Positions 1 through 6,532 of a stretch of DNA of 11,147 nucleotides are shown here, piece after piece (position 1 is the first letter of the stretch; each line of letters starts with the position of its first letter). The stretch spans positions 1 through 11,147 of the forward strand of contig CAKVNP010000036.1 in NCBI GenBank assembly GCA_934777095.1, written 5' to 3'. Under the pieces are notes generated by a model, which worked only from the letters and a program-made list of their open reading frames with translations, had not been told where the DNA came from and made no database searches. The DNA is from an uncultured Clostridium sp. (GTDB taxonomy: Bacteria > Bacillota > Clostridia > Clostridiales > Clostridiaceae). Made by a program: the position numbers and the translations under genes.

Positions 1-1635
1 AAGCTTAGGTGCATTGTTTTTACCTTCTTCATATTTTATGGCAACTGCAATATGAGTTGGGTTAGTGATAACTACTGTTGCATCACCTACTGCTTGGATC
101 ATACGATGTCTTGACATTTCTCTCTGCTTCTGCTTTATTTTAGCCTTAACCTGTTGATCCCCTTCTGCCTGTTTATATTCTTCTTTAATTTCTTGTTTAG
201 TCATTCTTAAATCCTTTTGATGGAATTTAAACTGTACAAAATAATCTACTGCCGCCAGTACTATTAAGAGAATAGTAATCTTAGTAAATAAACTTACTAC
301 CAGTTCTTTTACCGATATACCTATTGACTGGATATTTAGTGATGATATCTGCAATATCTTTTCATAATTGCTAGTCATAAATGAATATCCTATATAAGCA
401 ACTACTGACACTACTGTCAGATTTTTTGCTAACTCTAATAACTTCTTCATAGAAAACATATTTTTAAATCCGCTGATTGGATTTAACTTGCTAAATGATG
501 GTTTTAAACCTTCACCAGAAAATAAAAATCCTGTCTGCAGTAGATTCCCTACAATCCCTGCTGCCATAATAGGTAAGACAAATGGTAGTATTGCACTTAA
601 AAATGACATTGCTGCTGATTTAAAAATTGGCTTAGTACTAGTATCTGAAATAGTAATATTATCTATATTTCCTAAGTAATACATTATATTATTTTTAAAG
701 ACATCCATAATTCTGCTGCTAAATGATATTATTACTAAAAGAACAGCTATGGTAGTTATGGCAGATCCAATTTCTTTACTTCTGGCAATCTGACCTTTTT
801 TTCTAGCATCTGATTTCTTTTTAGGTGTTGCTTCTTCAGTTTTTTCTTCTGAAGAGAAAATTATCATTATTGGAGCTAATGATAAAATCTTATTTATTAC
901 CCCAGGCAGATCGCTTAATGTACTAATAAAAACTTTTGTAATAAATGATATGCTTACTGATAAAAGAAGCAGCCCGACTAACATTTTTATCGGCATTCCT
1001 AAAATCATTACATTAATCTGAGGTACTACTTTTGAAATAAGTCCCATACATACGTCAGTAAGTATTATCACCAATACAATTGGCAGCGCTATTTTAATTC
1101 CTATGAAAAAATATTCAATTATTACATTCATCATCTGCATTAACGATTCATTAGTTATTATGCTTTTTCCTAAAGGCACAATATTTACTGAATGAATCAA
1201 TGCTTTAATTACTAAAAGATGTGCATCACTGACAAAGAAAATTATCATTGCTAGATGCTGTAGAAATTTTGCTGTAACTGTAGTCATTGATGACATGCTC
1301 GTATCCATCATGGAAACCATACTTAAACCTATATGTACATCAATCCAGCTTCCTGCCAGCGTTAATACTTCAAAAATTAGGTTAGTTGTTACTCCTAAAA
1401 CCACACCTGTAATAATTTCATTTAATATATACATTATAAAAACATAATTACTGTTTATTATTTCAATATTTACCTTTTCAACACCACCTGTTATTGCTAC
1501 TGCAATAATCATTGATAAAAATAATTTTACAGTGGGAGGTGTTCCATTTGGAAAAATCACTTTAAAAAGTATAAAGAAAGTTGATAATCTTACGAAGATA
1601 AACAATATGGTTAAAAGATAAGCTGTATCTATCAT
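1..1635 (-). CDS. fliR-flhB: Fused flagellar export gate protein FliR-FlhB (3' end beyond window)
   Basis: One uninterrupted frame encodes two export-gate proteins usually made separately. Residues 1 to about 258 are a hydrophobic multi-helix FliR, which forms the membrane gate with FliP and FliQ. From residue 262 the protein switches to the typical FlhB start (SSEEKTEEATPKKK, then a basic ARKKGQIARSKE stretch), followed by FlhB membrane helices and a charged cytoplasmic linker. The FlhB self-cleavage motif NPTH is at residues 525-528. Cleavage there is known in the FlhB family to switch export from hook to filament substrates. Only 545 residues are in the window; by usual FlhB length about 65-70 C-terminal residues are missing. 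The ATG at 1635 follows TAGGAGG with good spacing, and that site contains the fliQ stop codon. Such fusions are known in clostridia. The FliR and FlhB assignments are secure. Confidence 0.97.
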   Translation of the reverse strand, partial: MIDTAYLLTILFIFVRLSTFFILFKVIFPNGTPPTVKLFLSMIIAVAITGGVEKVNIEIINSNYVFIMYILNEIITGVVLGVTTNLIFEVLTLAGSWIDVHIGLSMVSMMDTSMSSMTTVTAKFLQHLAMIIFFVSDAHLLVIKALIHSVNIVPLGKSIITNESLMQMMNVIIEYFFIGIKIALPIVLVIILTDVCMGLISKVVPQINVMILGMPIKMLVGLLLLSVSISFITKVFISTLSDLPGVINKILSLAPIMIIFSSEEKTEEATPKKKSDARKKGQIARSKEIGSAITTIAVLLVIISFSSRIMDVFKNNIMYYLGNIDNITISDTSTKPIFKSAAMSFLSAILPFVLPIMAAGIVGNLLQTGFLFSGEGLKPSFSKLNPISGFKNMFSMKKLLELAKNLTVVSVVAYIGYSFMTSNYEKILQISSLNIQSIGISVKELVVSLFTKITILLIVLAAVDYFVQFKFHQKDLRMTKQEIKEEYKQAEGDQQVKAKIKQKQREMSRHRMIQAVGDATVVITNPTHIAVAIKYEEGKNNAPKL

Positions 1636-1640
1636 TTTAA

Positions 1641-1647
1641 CCTCCTA
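1641..1647 (-). promoter_or_regulatory. fliR-flhB ribosome binding site overlapping the fliQ stop
   Basis: The minus strand reads TAGGAGG, in which TAG is the fliQ stop codon, followed by a short TTAAA spacer before the ATG at 1635. Termination and re-initiation occur on nearly the same bases, which suggests translational coupling. It also fixes the start of the fusion gene. Confidence 0.8.
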
Positions 1648-1914
1648 TGTGGATATCTGTATGATTAATTTAAAAATTTCTTTGGTAAAATCATTAATTG
1701 TATGTGATATCCATGTACTTAAAAACAGTCCTAATAAACATACACCTACAAGCTTAGGTACAAAAGTCAGTGTCTGTTCTTGAATTTGAGTTGTAGCTTG
1801 AAATATACTAATTATTAAACCAATTAACATTGCTGCTATCAAAAATGGCCCTGCTACCTTTAAAACCACTAATATTGTATCTTTAGCAATGCTATTCAAT
1901 AAATTCTCAGACAT
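1645..1914 (-). CDS. fliQ: Flagellar export gate protein FliQ
   Basis: This 89-residue protein has the family's normal length and plan: two hydrophobic helices (about residues 13-36 and 50-71) separated by a short polar loop. The conserved stretch around GLIISIFQATTQIQEQTL, followed by FVPK, is diagnostic of FliQ. FliQ is a small inner-membrane subunit of the FliP-FliQ-FliR export gate in the flagellar basal body. The ATG at 1914 is preceded by GAGGTGA at good spacing. The gene starts 11 bp after fliP, whose TGA stop lies inside that ribosome binding site, and it ends inside the ribosome binding site of fliR-flhB. Short spacing on both sides fits a co-translated gate module. Confidence 0.97.
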   Translation of the reverse strand: MSENLLNSIAKDTILVVLKVAGPFLIAAMLIGLIISIFQATTQIQEQTLTFVPKLVGVCLLGLFLSTWISHTINDFTKEIFKLIIQIST

Positions 1915-1925
1915 TATTAATCACC

Positions 1926-2699
1926 TCACGAAAAACTTAATATTAAAGACTGAATTAACAAATACCATCCATCTACCATAACAAATAATAATAATTTAAA
2001 TGGCATAGATACCGTTGTAGGTGGAAGCATAAACATCCCCATTGACATTAATACACTTGCTACTACCATATCTATTATCAAAAATGGAATATATAGCAGG
2101 AATCCTATCTGGAATGCGGTCTTTAATTCACTAATTGCAAATGCTGGAATAACCGCCTGCATTGGAATATTTTCATGAGTCAATTCTGTGGAATCTATTC
2201 CTGAAGCATCTACAAATAGTTGAAGATCCTTCTGCCTTGTCTGGTTAAGCATAAACTCTTTTAATGGTGCCACTCCTATTTTTACAGCCTCATCATAAGT
2301 TATTTCTTCGGCTGCATAAGGCTTAAATGCCTTTTCATTTATTTCACTATATACAGGTTGCATTATAAATATAGTTAAAAAAATTGCAAGTCCTGTTAAA
2401 ATTTGATTTGGTATTGACTGCTGTGCCCCTATGGCATTCTTCAGCATTGAAAATACTACGATAATTCTGGTAAAGGATGTTACCATAATAATAATTGCTG
2501 GCAGCAGAGTTAAAATTGTTAAAAATATAAATAATTTTATATTATCAACATAGTCCTGTGCTGACTCCGCACCATCAACTGAAATATTTACTGAAGGTAG
2601 ATTAACTTCAGATGGCGTTGCAAAAGCTTTAGTTGAAAAAATAGCTAATACTGAAAAAACTACTAATGCAATAAATATGTAATTTTTTTTATTTTTCAT
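1926..2699 (-). CDS. fliP: Flagellar export gate protein FliP
   Basis: FliP is the main subunit of the flagellar type III export gate. The 257-residue product starts with a cleavable-looking signal peptide: a basic MKNKK end, a hydrophobic stretch at residues 7-21, and likely cleavage after AFA at about residue 27. Membrane helices follow at roughly 55-75 and 98-116, then a soluble extracytoplasmic region (about 120-180), then a C-terminal hydrophobic pair (about 195-218 and 232-255). Family motifs are visible: SFTRIIVVFSMLKNA (75-89), IPAFAISELKTAF (184-196) and GFLLYIPFLIIDM (199-211). The ATG at 2699 has AAGGA upstream, inside the end of fliO, and the two genes overlap by 11 bp. Codons 3-6 contain a run of eight A residues that also spans the fliO stop; see the findings. 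Confidence 0.98.
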   Translation of the reverse strand: MKNKKNYIFIALVVFSVLAIFSTKAFATPSEVNLPSVNISVDGAESAQDYVDNIKLFIFLTILTLLPAIIIMVTSFTRIIVVFSMLKNAIGAQQSIPNQILTGLAIFLTIFIMQPVYSEINEKAFKPYAAEEITYDEAVKIGVAPLKEFMLNQTRQKDLQLFVDASGIDSTELTHENIPMQAVIPAFAISELKTAFQIGFLLYIPFLIIDMVVASVLMSMGMFMLPPTTVSMPFKLLLFVMVDGWYLLIQSLILSFS

Positions 2700-3069
2700 C
2701 TTTGTTATTCCTTATTCTTATATTTTTAAACATATTAGCTCCATTATTAAATAATGTAGTATATGTCTCCGTAATCTTTTCAACTTCTTCCTTTTTGTTA
2801 TTTTCTATTTCTACTACTTCTTCTTCTGTTAACTCATTAATCAAAGTAGTATTATTAGGAGAAATTGATACTACATAGCCTTTATTTAGAACCTTCAATA
2901 CAAATATTGAAGTATCCTTAGATAATTGAATTTTTTCTAATACTTTGATATTTTTCTTATTTGATACACTACTAAATTTATTAGAGCTTAATTTGGCGGA
3001 AGCTAGCATTAATAGTACAATTACTATTAATGCTATAACCACCTTTAAGCATAAAAATACAAATTCCAT
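2689..3069 (-). CDS. fliO: Flagellar export assembly protein FliO (FliZ of Gram-positives)
   Basis: This 126-residue protein has one N-terminal membrane helix (about residues 3-25) and a small cytoplasmic domain. The domain has the FliO-like pattern: IKVLEKIQLSKDTSIFVLKV, then a glycine and VVSISPNN. The C-terminal third is highly charged and likely flexible. FliO helps assemble the FliP ring in the membrane; family members are short and poorly conserved, so the call rests on topology, the domain pattern and the position directly before fliP. The ATG at 3069 is preceded by TAGGGA, whose TAG is the fliL stop. Its 3' end overlaps the start of fliP. Clostridial annotations often call this gene fliZ. 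Confidence 0.88.
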   Translation of the reverse strand: MEFVFLCLKVVIALIVIVLLMLASAKLSSNKFSSVSNKKNIKVLEKIQLSKDTSIFVLKVLNKGYVVSISPNNTTLINELTEEEVVEIENNKKEEVEKITETYTTLFNNGANMFKNIRIRNNKDEK

Positions 3070-3080
3070 TAACTTATTCC

Positions 3081-3524
3081 CTATTGAACTAATAATTCGT
3101 TAAATTTAACATCTATTAATAATCCCTTAGTTAAGTTTTGGTTTAACTTATCCACAAGTTCACTCTTTAAAATCATTTCATTATCAGCAGTAAAATCTGT
3201 TGATTTTAATGATTTTAGATAAAATATCATTGTATCTTTTAAAGCCACTAATTTTGTATCTATTTCTGTACCTAGCTCTTCATCAGCACTATCGTAAGTA
3301 ACTGTTGCCGTAAGCTTTACATATCTTTTAGCTTCCTTATCGCTTAAGTTAACCATTATCTCGCCGACTTCTTTATATCCTTCTACTATGATAACCTCAG
3401 CTGGTTCAGCATTTTTAGTCATATATAAATATACTCCACCAAATACTCCTCCCCCTAAGGCAAGTAAAACTGCTATTATTATAATAATTATTTTTAAATT
3501 ACTTTTTTTCTTTTCCTCTGCCAT
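3081..3524 (-). CDS. fliL: Flagellar basal body-associated protein FliL
   Basis: FliL surrounds the MotA/MotB stator and supports torque. The product is about 147 residues: a basic cytoplasmic start (MAEEKKKSNLK), one strong membrane helix (about residues 12-35, isoleucine- and glycine-rich), and an extracytoplasmic domain. That domain ends in the typical pattern of a long amphipathic helix followed by a strand (GLLIDVKFNELLVQ). Two ATG codons are adjacent, at 3527 and 3524. The ribosome binding site GAGGAG lies only 3 bases before the first and 6 before the second, so I chose 3524; the earlier start adds one methionine. That site sits inside the last codons of motB, so the two genes are probably translationally coupled. 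Its TAG stop forms part of the fliO ribosome binding site. Confidence 0.95.
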   Translation of the reverse strand: MAEEKKKSNLKIIIIIIAVLLALGGGVFGGVYLYMTKNAEPAEVIIVEGYKEVGEIMVNLSDKEAKRYVKLTATVTYDSADEELGTEIDTKLVALKDTMIFYLKSLKSTDFTADNEMILKSELVDKLNQNLTKGLLIDVKFNELLVQ

Positions 3525-3527
3525 CAT

Positions 3528-4253
3528 TTACTCCTCATCATCAGTCATAATTAATATATTTACTCTTCTATTTTTAGCCATATTAGCTTCCGTATCATTT
3601 TTTGCTACTGGCTGGTACTCACCATATCCTGTAGCACTCAATTTCAACGGATTTATTTTTCTTTCATTAACAAAATATTTTACTACATTAACTGCCCTTG
3701 ATACTGAAAGATCCCAGTTTGATGGGAATTCATTTGTTGAAATTGGTCTATTATCTGTATGTCCTTCAACAATTATGCTATTATCCATAGATGAAATTAA
3801 GTCACTTATTTTATTTAATATCTCCTTACTGTTTTCCCTTAAATCAGCACTGGCTGTCTCAAATAAAATATTATCTCTTAACTGTATTACAATACCATTT
3901 TCACTTTCTATGATGTTTACTACATCTTCTAAATCATGTTCAGCGACAAATTGATTAACTTGGTAATACATTGTTTCTTCAATATTTTCTCCACCCTCAA
4001 TTTTTGAAGGAGTTTCTGCACCGATAAGAGGTACTTCACCATTATATAAATTATATTCTAATATTGTATCACCACTCTGTCCTGCCATTACTGATTTAAA
4101 GGCTTGTGATAACTGCTCCATTTTCCCTGCATCTACTGATGACATTGTATATAGAAGAACAAAAAATGTCATTAATAAAGTAACGCAGTCAGCGTAGGTT
4201 CCTAACCATTCTTGCCCTGTTGGCTCTTCCATTTCCATTTTCTTTCTTGCCAT
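3528..4253 (-). CDS. motB: Flagellar motor stator protein MotB
   Basis: MotB anchors the stator to peptidoglycan and carries the ion-binding aspartate. The 241-residue product has a short basic cytoplasmic tail and a membrane helix at about residues 18-38. Asp22 in TYADCVTLLMTFF is the family's ion-binding residue. A linker/plug region follows, then an OmpA-like peptidoglycan-binding domain (about 125-237) with the markers FETASADL, VEGHTDNRPI (162-171), SNWDLSVSRA and AKNRRV (226-231). Proton or sodium use cannot be decided confidently by eye. The ATG overlaps the motA stop by one base (TAATG), with GGAG about ten bases upstream. The length and all key residues look intact. Confidence 0.98.
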   Translation of the reverse strand: MARKKMEMEEPTGQEWLGTYADCVTLLMTFFVLLYTMSSVDAGKMEQLSQAFKSVMAGQSGDTILEYNLYNGEVPLIGAETPSKIEGGENIEETMYYQVNQFVAEHDLEDVVNIIESENGIVIQLRDNILFETASADLRENSKEILNKISDLISSMDNSIIVEGHTDNRPISTNEFPSNWDLSVSRAVNVVKYFVNERKINPLKLSATGYGEYQPVAKNDTEANMAKNRRVNILIMTDDEE

Positions 4254-5059
4254 TATTCTGTAACTCCTTCTGCACTTTCAGAATTACTAGTTAAATATTC
4301 AAGTCTATCGTTTGGATCTAAGTAAGTAAGTAATTTTTCTTCAATGATTCTTGGATTTACTCCTGATTGAATTGCTAAAATACCTTCAACCATCATTTCT
4401 TTAAGACCTACTTCTTTAAGACACTTTTGTTTTAAGTTTGTTCCAATAGGTGTAAGTATTAAGTTCGCAACTAAACTACCATAGAAAGTAGTTAATAAGG
4501 CAACTCCCATACCTTTTGCGATACTATCCATATCTGTTAAGTTCTGAAGCATCTGAACAAGACCAACTAATGTTCCTAACATACCAAATGCTGGTGCATA
4601 TGAACCCCAGATATTAAATATATTGGCAGCCTGCATTTCTCTGCTTTCAAACTGGCCAATTTCTAAATCCAATATTTCTCTAATTGTTTCTGGTTCAATT
4701 CCATCTACAACCATTTGAAGTCCTTTCTTAAGGAATTCATCCTGTAATTCATTTATATCTTCTTCTAGTGATAATAACCCTTCTCTTCTAGCTTTCTTAG
4801 ATATATTAGAAAATTGTGATACTATATCTTTTTTAGATACTGTACTTTCCTTAAATGCTTGTCCCACTAATTTTCCTAATGACTTTACTTCATTTAAAGG
4901 ATATGTGATAAGTATTGCACTTAATGACCCACCAACAGTCATAAATATCGATGGAACATCTAAGAATATACTCAGCGGTCCTCCTGCTAAGATACTATAT
5001 AAAATTAATCCAGTACCTATTATTAACCCAACAGGAGTTAATATATCTGTCTTTTTCAT
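4253..5059 (-). CDS. motA: Flagellar motor stator protein MotA
   Basis: MotA is the membrane stator subunit that pushes on the FliG rotor ring. The 268-residue product has the standard four helices: about residues 8-27, 33-54, 150-172 and 183-206. The large cytoplasmic loop between helices 2 and 3 contains the charged ARREGLLSLEED segment (90-101), the FliG-contacting region in well-studied MotA proteins. The conserved prolines are present at Pro156 (in APAFGMLGTLVG) and Pro204 (in LILTPIGT). The ATG at 5059 is preceded by TAGGAGG with good spacing, and the TAG is the flbD stop. motB follows with a one-base overlap. Stator genes inside the main structural operon are typical of clostridia but not of the Bacillus fla/che operon. 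Confidence 0.98.
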   Translation of the reverse strand: MKKTDILTPVGLIIGTGLILYSILAGGPLSIFLDVPSIFMTVGGSLSAILITYPLNEVKSLGKLVGQAFKESTVSKKDIVSQFSNISKKARREGLLSLEEDINELQDEFLKKGLQMVVDGIEPETIREILDLEIGQFESREMQAANIFNIWGSYAPAFGMLGTLVGLVQMLQNLTDMDSIAKGMGVALLTTFYGSLVANLILTPIGTNLKQKCLKEVGLKEMMVEGILAIQSGVNPRIIEEKLLTYLDPNDRLEYLTSNSESAEGVTE

Positions 5060-5066
5060 ATTATTC

Positions 5067-5073
5067 CCTCCTA
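5067..5073 (-). promoter_or_regulatory. motA ribosome binding site overlapping the flbD stop
   Basis: The minus strand reads TAGGAGG, where TAG is the flbD stop codon, followed by GAATAAT and the motA ATG at 5059. This supports coupled translation of flbD and motA. Confidence 0.8.
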
Positions 5074-5262
5074 TAATCTATAAGTTATAATCCTATTTTT
5101 GTATGATACGACTTTATCTTTTACTTCGTCCATTGTCTCTAATACTATATACTTTTTACCATTTGTTAGAGTAATTATAGTTTCAGGGACTTCTTCTATT
5201 TTTTCAATGTGTTCTGCATTTAAAGTAAATTCTTTATTATTCATTCCCGTTAAATCTATCAT
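5071..5262 (-). CDS. flbD: FlbD/SwrD family flagellar protein
   Basis: This small 63-residue cytoplasmic protein begins MIDLTGMNNKEFTLNAEHIE and continues with VPETIITLTNGKKYIV. This matches the short FlbD family: I-x-LT near the start, an N-x-x-I-E type segment, then T-x-I-x-L-x-NG. The C-terminal part (VKDKVVSYKNRII) is a charged helix. The Bacillus member, SwrD, is known to raise flagellar motor power and is needed for swarming. Here the gene lies directly before motA, with its stop inside the motA ribosome binding site, which fits that role. The ATG at 5262 has a G-rich site (GGGGG) 7 bases upstream. It is not related to the Caulobacter transcription regulator also called FlbD. Confidence 0.93.
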   Translation of the reverse strand: MIDLTGMNNKEFTLNAEHIEKIEEVPETIITLTNGKKYIVLETMDEVKDKVVSYKNRIITYRL

Positions 5263-5312
5263 AAAATACCCCCATTCTTTAGTATTTGAATTAACAATAT
5301 GAATTAACTAAT

Positions 5313-5341
5313 ATTAAATTAACTCATTTTTGGTAATTCAA
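5313..5341 (-). promoter_or_regulatory. Weak sigma-A-like promoter candidate before flbD
   Basis: On the minus strand, TTGAAT (5341-5336) and TTTAAT (5318-5313) are separated by 17 bases, matching the consensus at four and five of six positions. Spacing is ideal, but in such AT-rich DNA matches like this arise often by chance. If real, it would give flbD-motA-motB and the downstream genes an internal transcription start about 50 bases before flbD. Confidence 0.22.
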
Positions 5342-5358
5342 TTTATTTTTCTTTATTA

Positions 5359-5390
5359 ATGTATGGATGAATTTGCTTTCATCCATACAT
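5359..5390 (-). other. Perfect 13-bp stem-loop downstream of flgE
   Basis: Positions 5359-5371 (ATGTATGGATGAA) and 5378-5390 (TTCATCCATACAT) are exact reverse complements around a 6-base loop. In the flgE-flbD transcript the hairpin begins 14 bases after the flgE TAG stop. The bases that follow it on the minus strand are A-rich (TAATAAAGAAAAATAAAT), not T-rich, so it is not a typical intrinsic terminator. It may be an RNA-processing or stability element, a protein-binding site, or a weak attenuator. The structure is directly visible; its function is inference. Confidence 0.6.
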
Positions 5391-5404
5391 CAATATTTAT
5401 TAAT

Positions 5405-6436
5405 CTATCTCTTTAAGTTGATTATTTCAGTTAAGATTTCATCTGCATTAGTAATCATTTTACCTGCTGCTTGGAAAGCTTTAGTTGTTGTAATCATATC
5501 AGTAAATTGTTCTGATAAATCAACACCTGACATTTCTAAGTATCCTTGTAGCACATCCCCATACGCTCCATTATTACCATTAGGAGTTCCTACTGCATCG
5601 ATAAGTATTGCTTGTCCTGAACTTCCTGATGCTGAATAAGTATTATTCCCATTATCAGTTAACCCAACAGTATTTTTAAATGATGACATAGCTAATTGTC
5701 CTATTGCAGCTATTTCTCCTGTATCTAAAACTGCTGTAATTAATCCACCAGATGAGATATTATAACTTTTTATTGCAACATCTTTAGTTGTTCCGTCAGC
5801 AAACTCTTTTGTAATCTTATCAGGAATTCTTAATGTTACTAAGCAACTTCCATCAGCAGTTACACCATCTGTAGATTCAACATAAGTTAAAGTACCATCG
5901 TCTTTAATATTTGTACCTGAGGCTGAAGAATCTGAATTAATAGCATATCCTAAAACTCTTTGTCCTGTTGCTGTTAAAAGATTTCCTTCATTATCTAAAA
6001 CAAAAGAACCATCTCTTGTATAAGAAATTGATGTACTAGTTGTGATTTCACCTAGTCCGTTATTATCAACTTTTACTTCTTCCCCAGCTGCATTTGCTAT
6101 TCCATTAAGTACTGGTCCAGTAGCTACCATAAAGAATCCATCTCCATCTATAGCTACATCTAGTGCTCTTGAAGTAGATTGCATTGAACCTTGGTTCATT
6201 ATTTTATCTATACTTGCTATTTGAACTCCTAAACCTATTTGCTTACCATTTACTCCCCCTAGAGAATCTGTAGCAGCACTAGCACTTGAAGAAGTCTGGC
6301 TTAATGTAGTACTAAAAGTAACTCTTGAACCTTTGAATGCAGTAGTACTTACATTGGCTATGTTATTACCTATAACATCTAATTTAGTTTGATTTGCTTT
6401 TAATCCTGATATTCCTGAATACATTGATCTTAACAT
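5405..6436 (-). CDS. flgE: Flagellar hook protein FlgE
   Basis: FlgE polymerises outside the cell into the hook that joins the rod to the filament. The 343-residue product has the axial-protein N-terminus MLRSMYSGISGLKANQTKLD followed by VIGNNIANVSTTAFKGSR (residues 21-38). The matching C-terminal D0 helix region starts at SGVDLSEQFTDMI (303-315) and ends TNADEILTEIINLKR. The D1 region includes ALDVAIDGDGFFMV (91-104) and YTRDGSFVLDNEGNLLTATG (139-158). The length lies between short Bacillus hooks and longer enterobacterial ones. There is one cysteine, Cys198. FlgG, the distal rod protein, is the main alternative because the termini are similar; the position after flgD favours FlgE. The ATG at 6436 is preceded by TTAGGAGG at about ten bases. 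Confidence 0.94.
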   Translation of the reverse strand: MLRSMYSGISGLKANQTKLDVIGNNIANVSTTAFKGSRVTFSTTLSQTSSSASAATDSLGGVNGKQIGLGVQIASIDKIMNQGSMQSTSRALDVAIDGDGFFMVATGPVLNGIANAAGEEVKVDNNGLGEITTSTSISYTRDGSFVLDNEGNLLTATGQRVLGYAINSDSSASGTNIKDDGTLTYVESTDGVTADGSCLVTLRIPDKITKEFADGTTKDVAIKSYNISSGGLITAVLDTGEIAAIGQLAMSSFKNTVGLTDNGNNTYSASGSSGQAILIDAVGTPNGNNGAYGDVLQGYLEMSGVDLSEQFTDMITTTKAFQAAGKMITNADEILTEIINLKR

Positions 6437-6532
6437 AATTGTTTATCCTCCTAAGTCTTATACTCTATCTTTACCTCTATCGTTCAGTAAAGACTTTAAA
6501 GCTTCCTGTAATTAGGTCCAGCTTTTTAATTT
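6437..6532 (-). promoter_or_regulatory. 96-bp leader ahead of flgE with hairpin potential
   Basis: This gap separates the TIGR02530-type gene from flgE and contains no ATG-initiated reading frame on the minus strand. It carries a strong TAGGAGG site (6446-6452) for flgE. Two weak potential hairpins are visible: 6498-6525 (AAAGCT/AGCTTT arms with an extra CCT/AGG pairing) and 6468-6493 (TCTTTAC/GTAAAGA arms, 12-base loop). No convincing promoter was found. The function is unknown. Confidence 0.4.

Larger units (their letters stand above)
5263..5404. other. 142-bp intergenic region between flgE and flbD
   Basis: This is the longest non-coding stretch in the window and splits the hook genes from the stator and export-gate genes. 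It holds a perfect inverted repeat just after flgE, three copies of AATTAAC (plus strand), a weak sigma-A-like promoter candidate and the flbD ribosome binding site. I see no open reading frame in it worth reporting. Confidence 0.8.

Noticed and set aside
1..6. AAGCTT at the very first bases as a possible cloning junction
   Set aside because: It falls in frame within conserved FlhB sequence and nothing else suggests vector DNA. A six-base match is easily chance.
488..679. A short plus-strand frame inside fliR-flhB
   Set aside because: It lies opposite the conserved FlhB domain, has no recognisable domain, and is a composition shadow.
3388..3954. A plus-strand open frame of 188 codons opposite motB and fliL
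   Set aside because: Both opposing genes have firm family motifs and good starts. The plus-strand product is low-complexity hydrophobic with no recognisable domain.
5359..5390. Intrinsic terminator after flgE
   Set aside because: The stem is perfect but AT-rich, and the minus-strand sequence after it is A-rich with no T-run. It is kept as a stem-loop of unknown role.
6477..6498. Sigma-D/sigma-28-like boxes before flgE: TAAAGTCT and a CGATAG element on the minus strand
   Set aside because: The boxes resemble TAAAGTTT and GCCGATAA, but the spacing is about four bases too short and the second box is imperfect. The hook gene is also normally an earlier class than sigma-28 targets.
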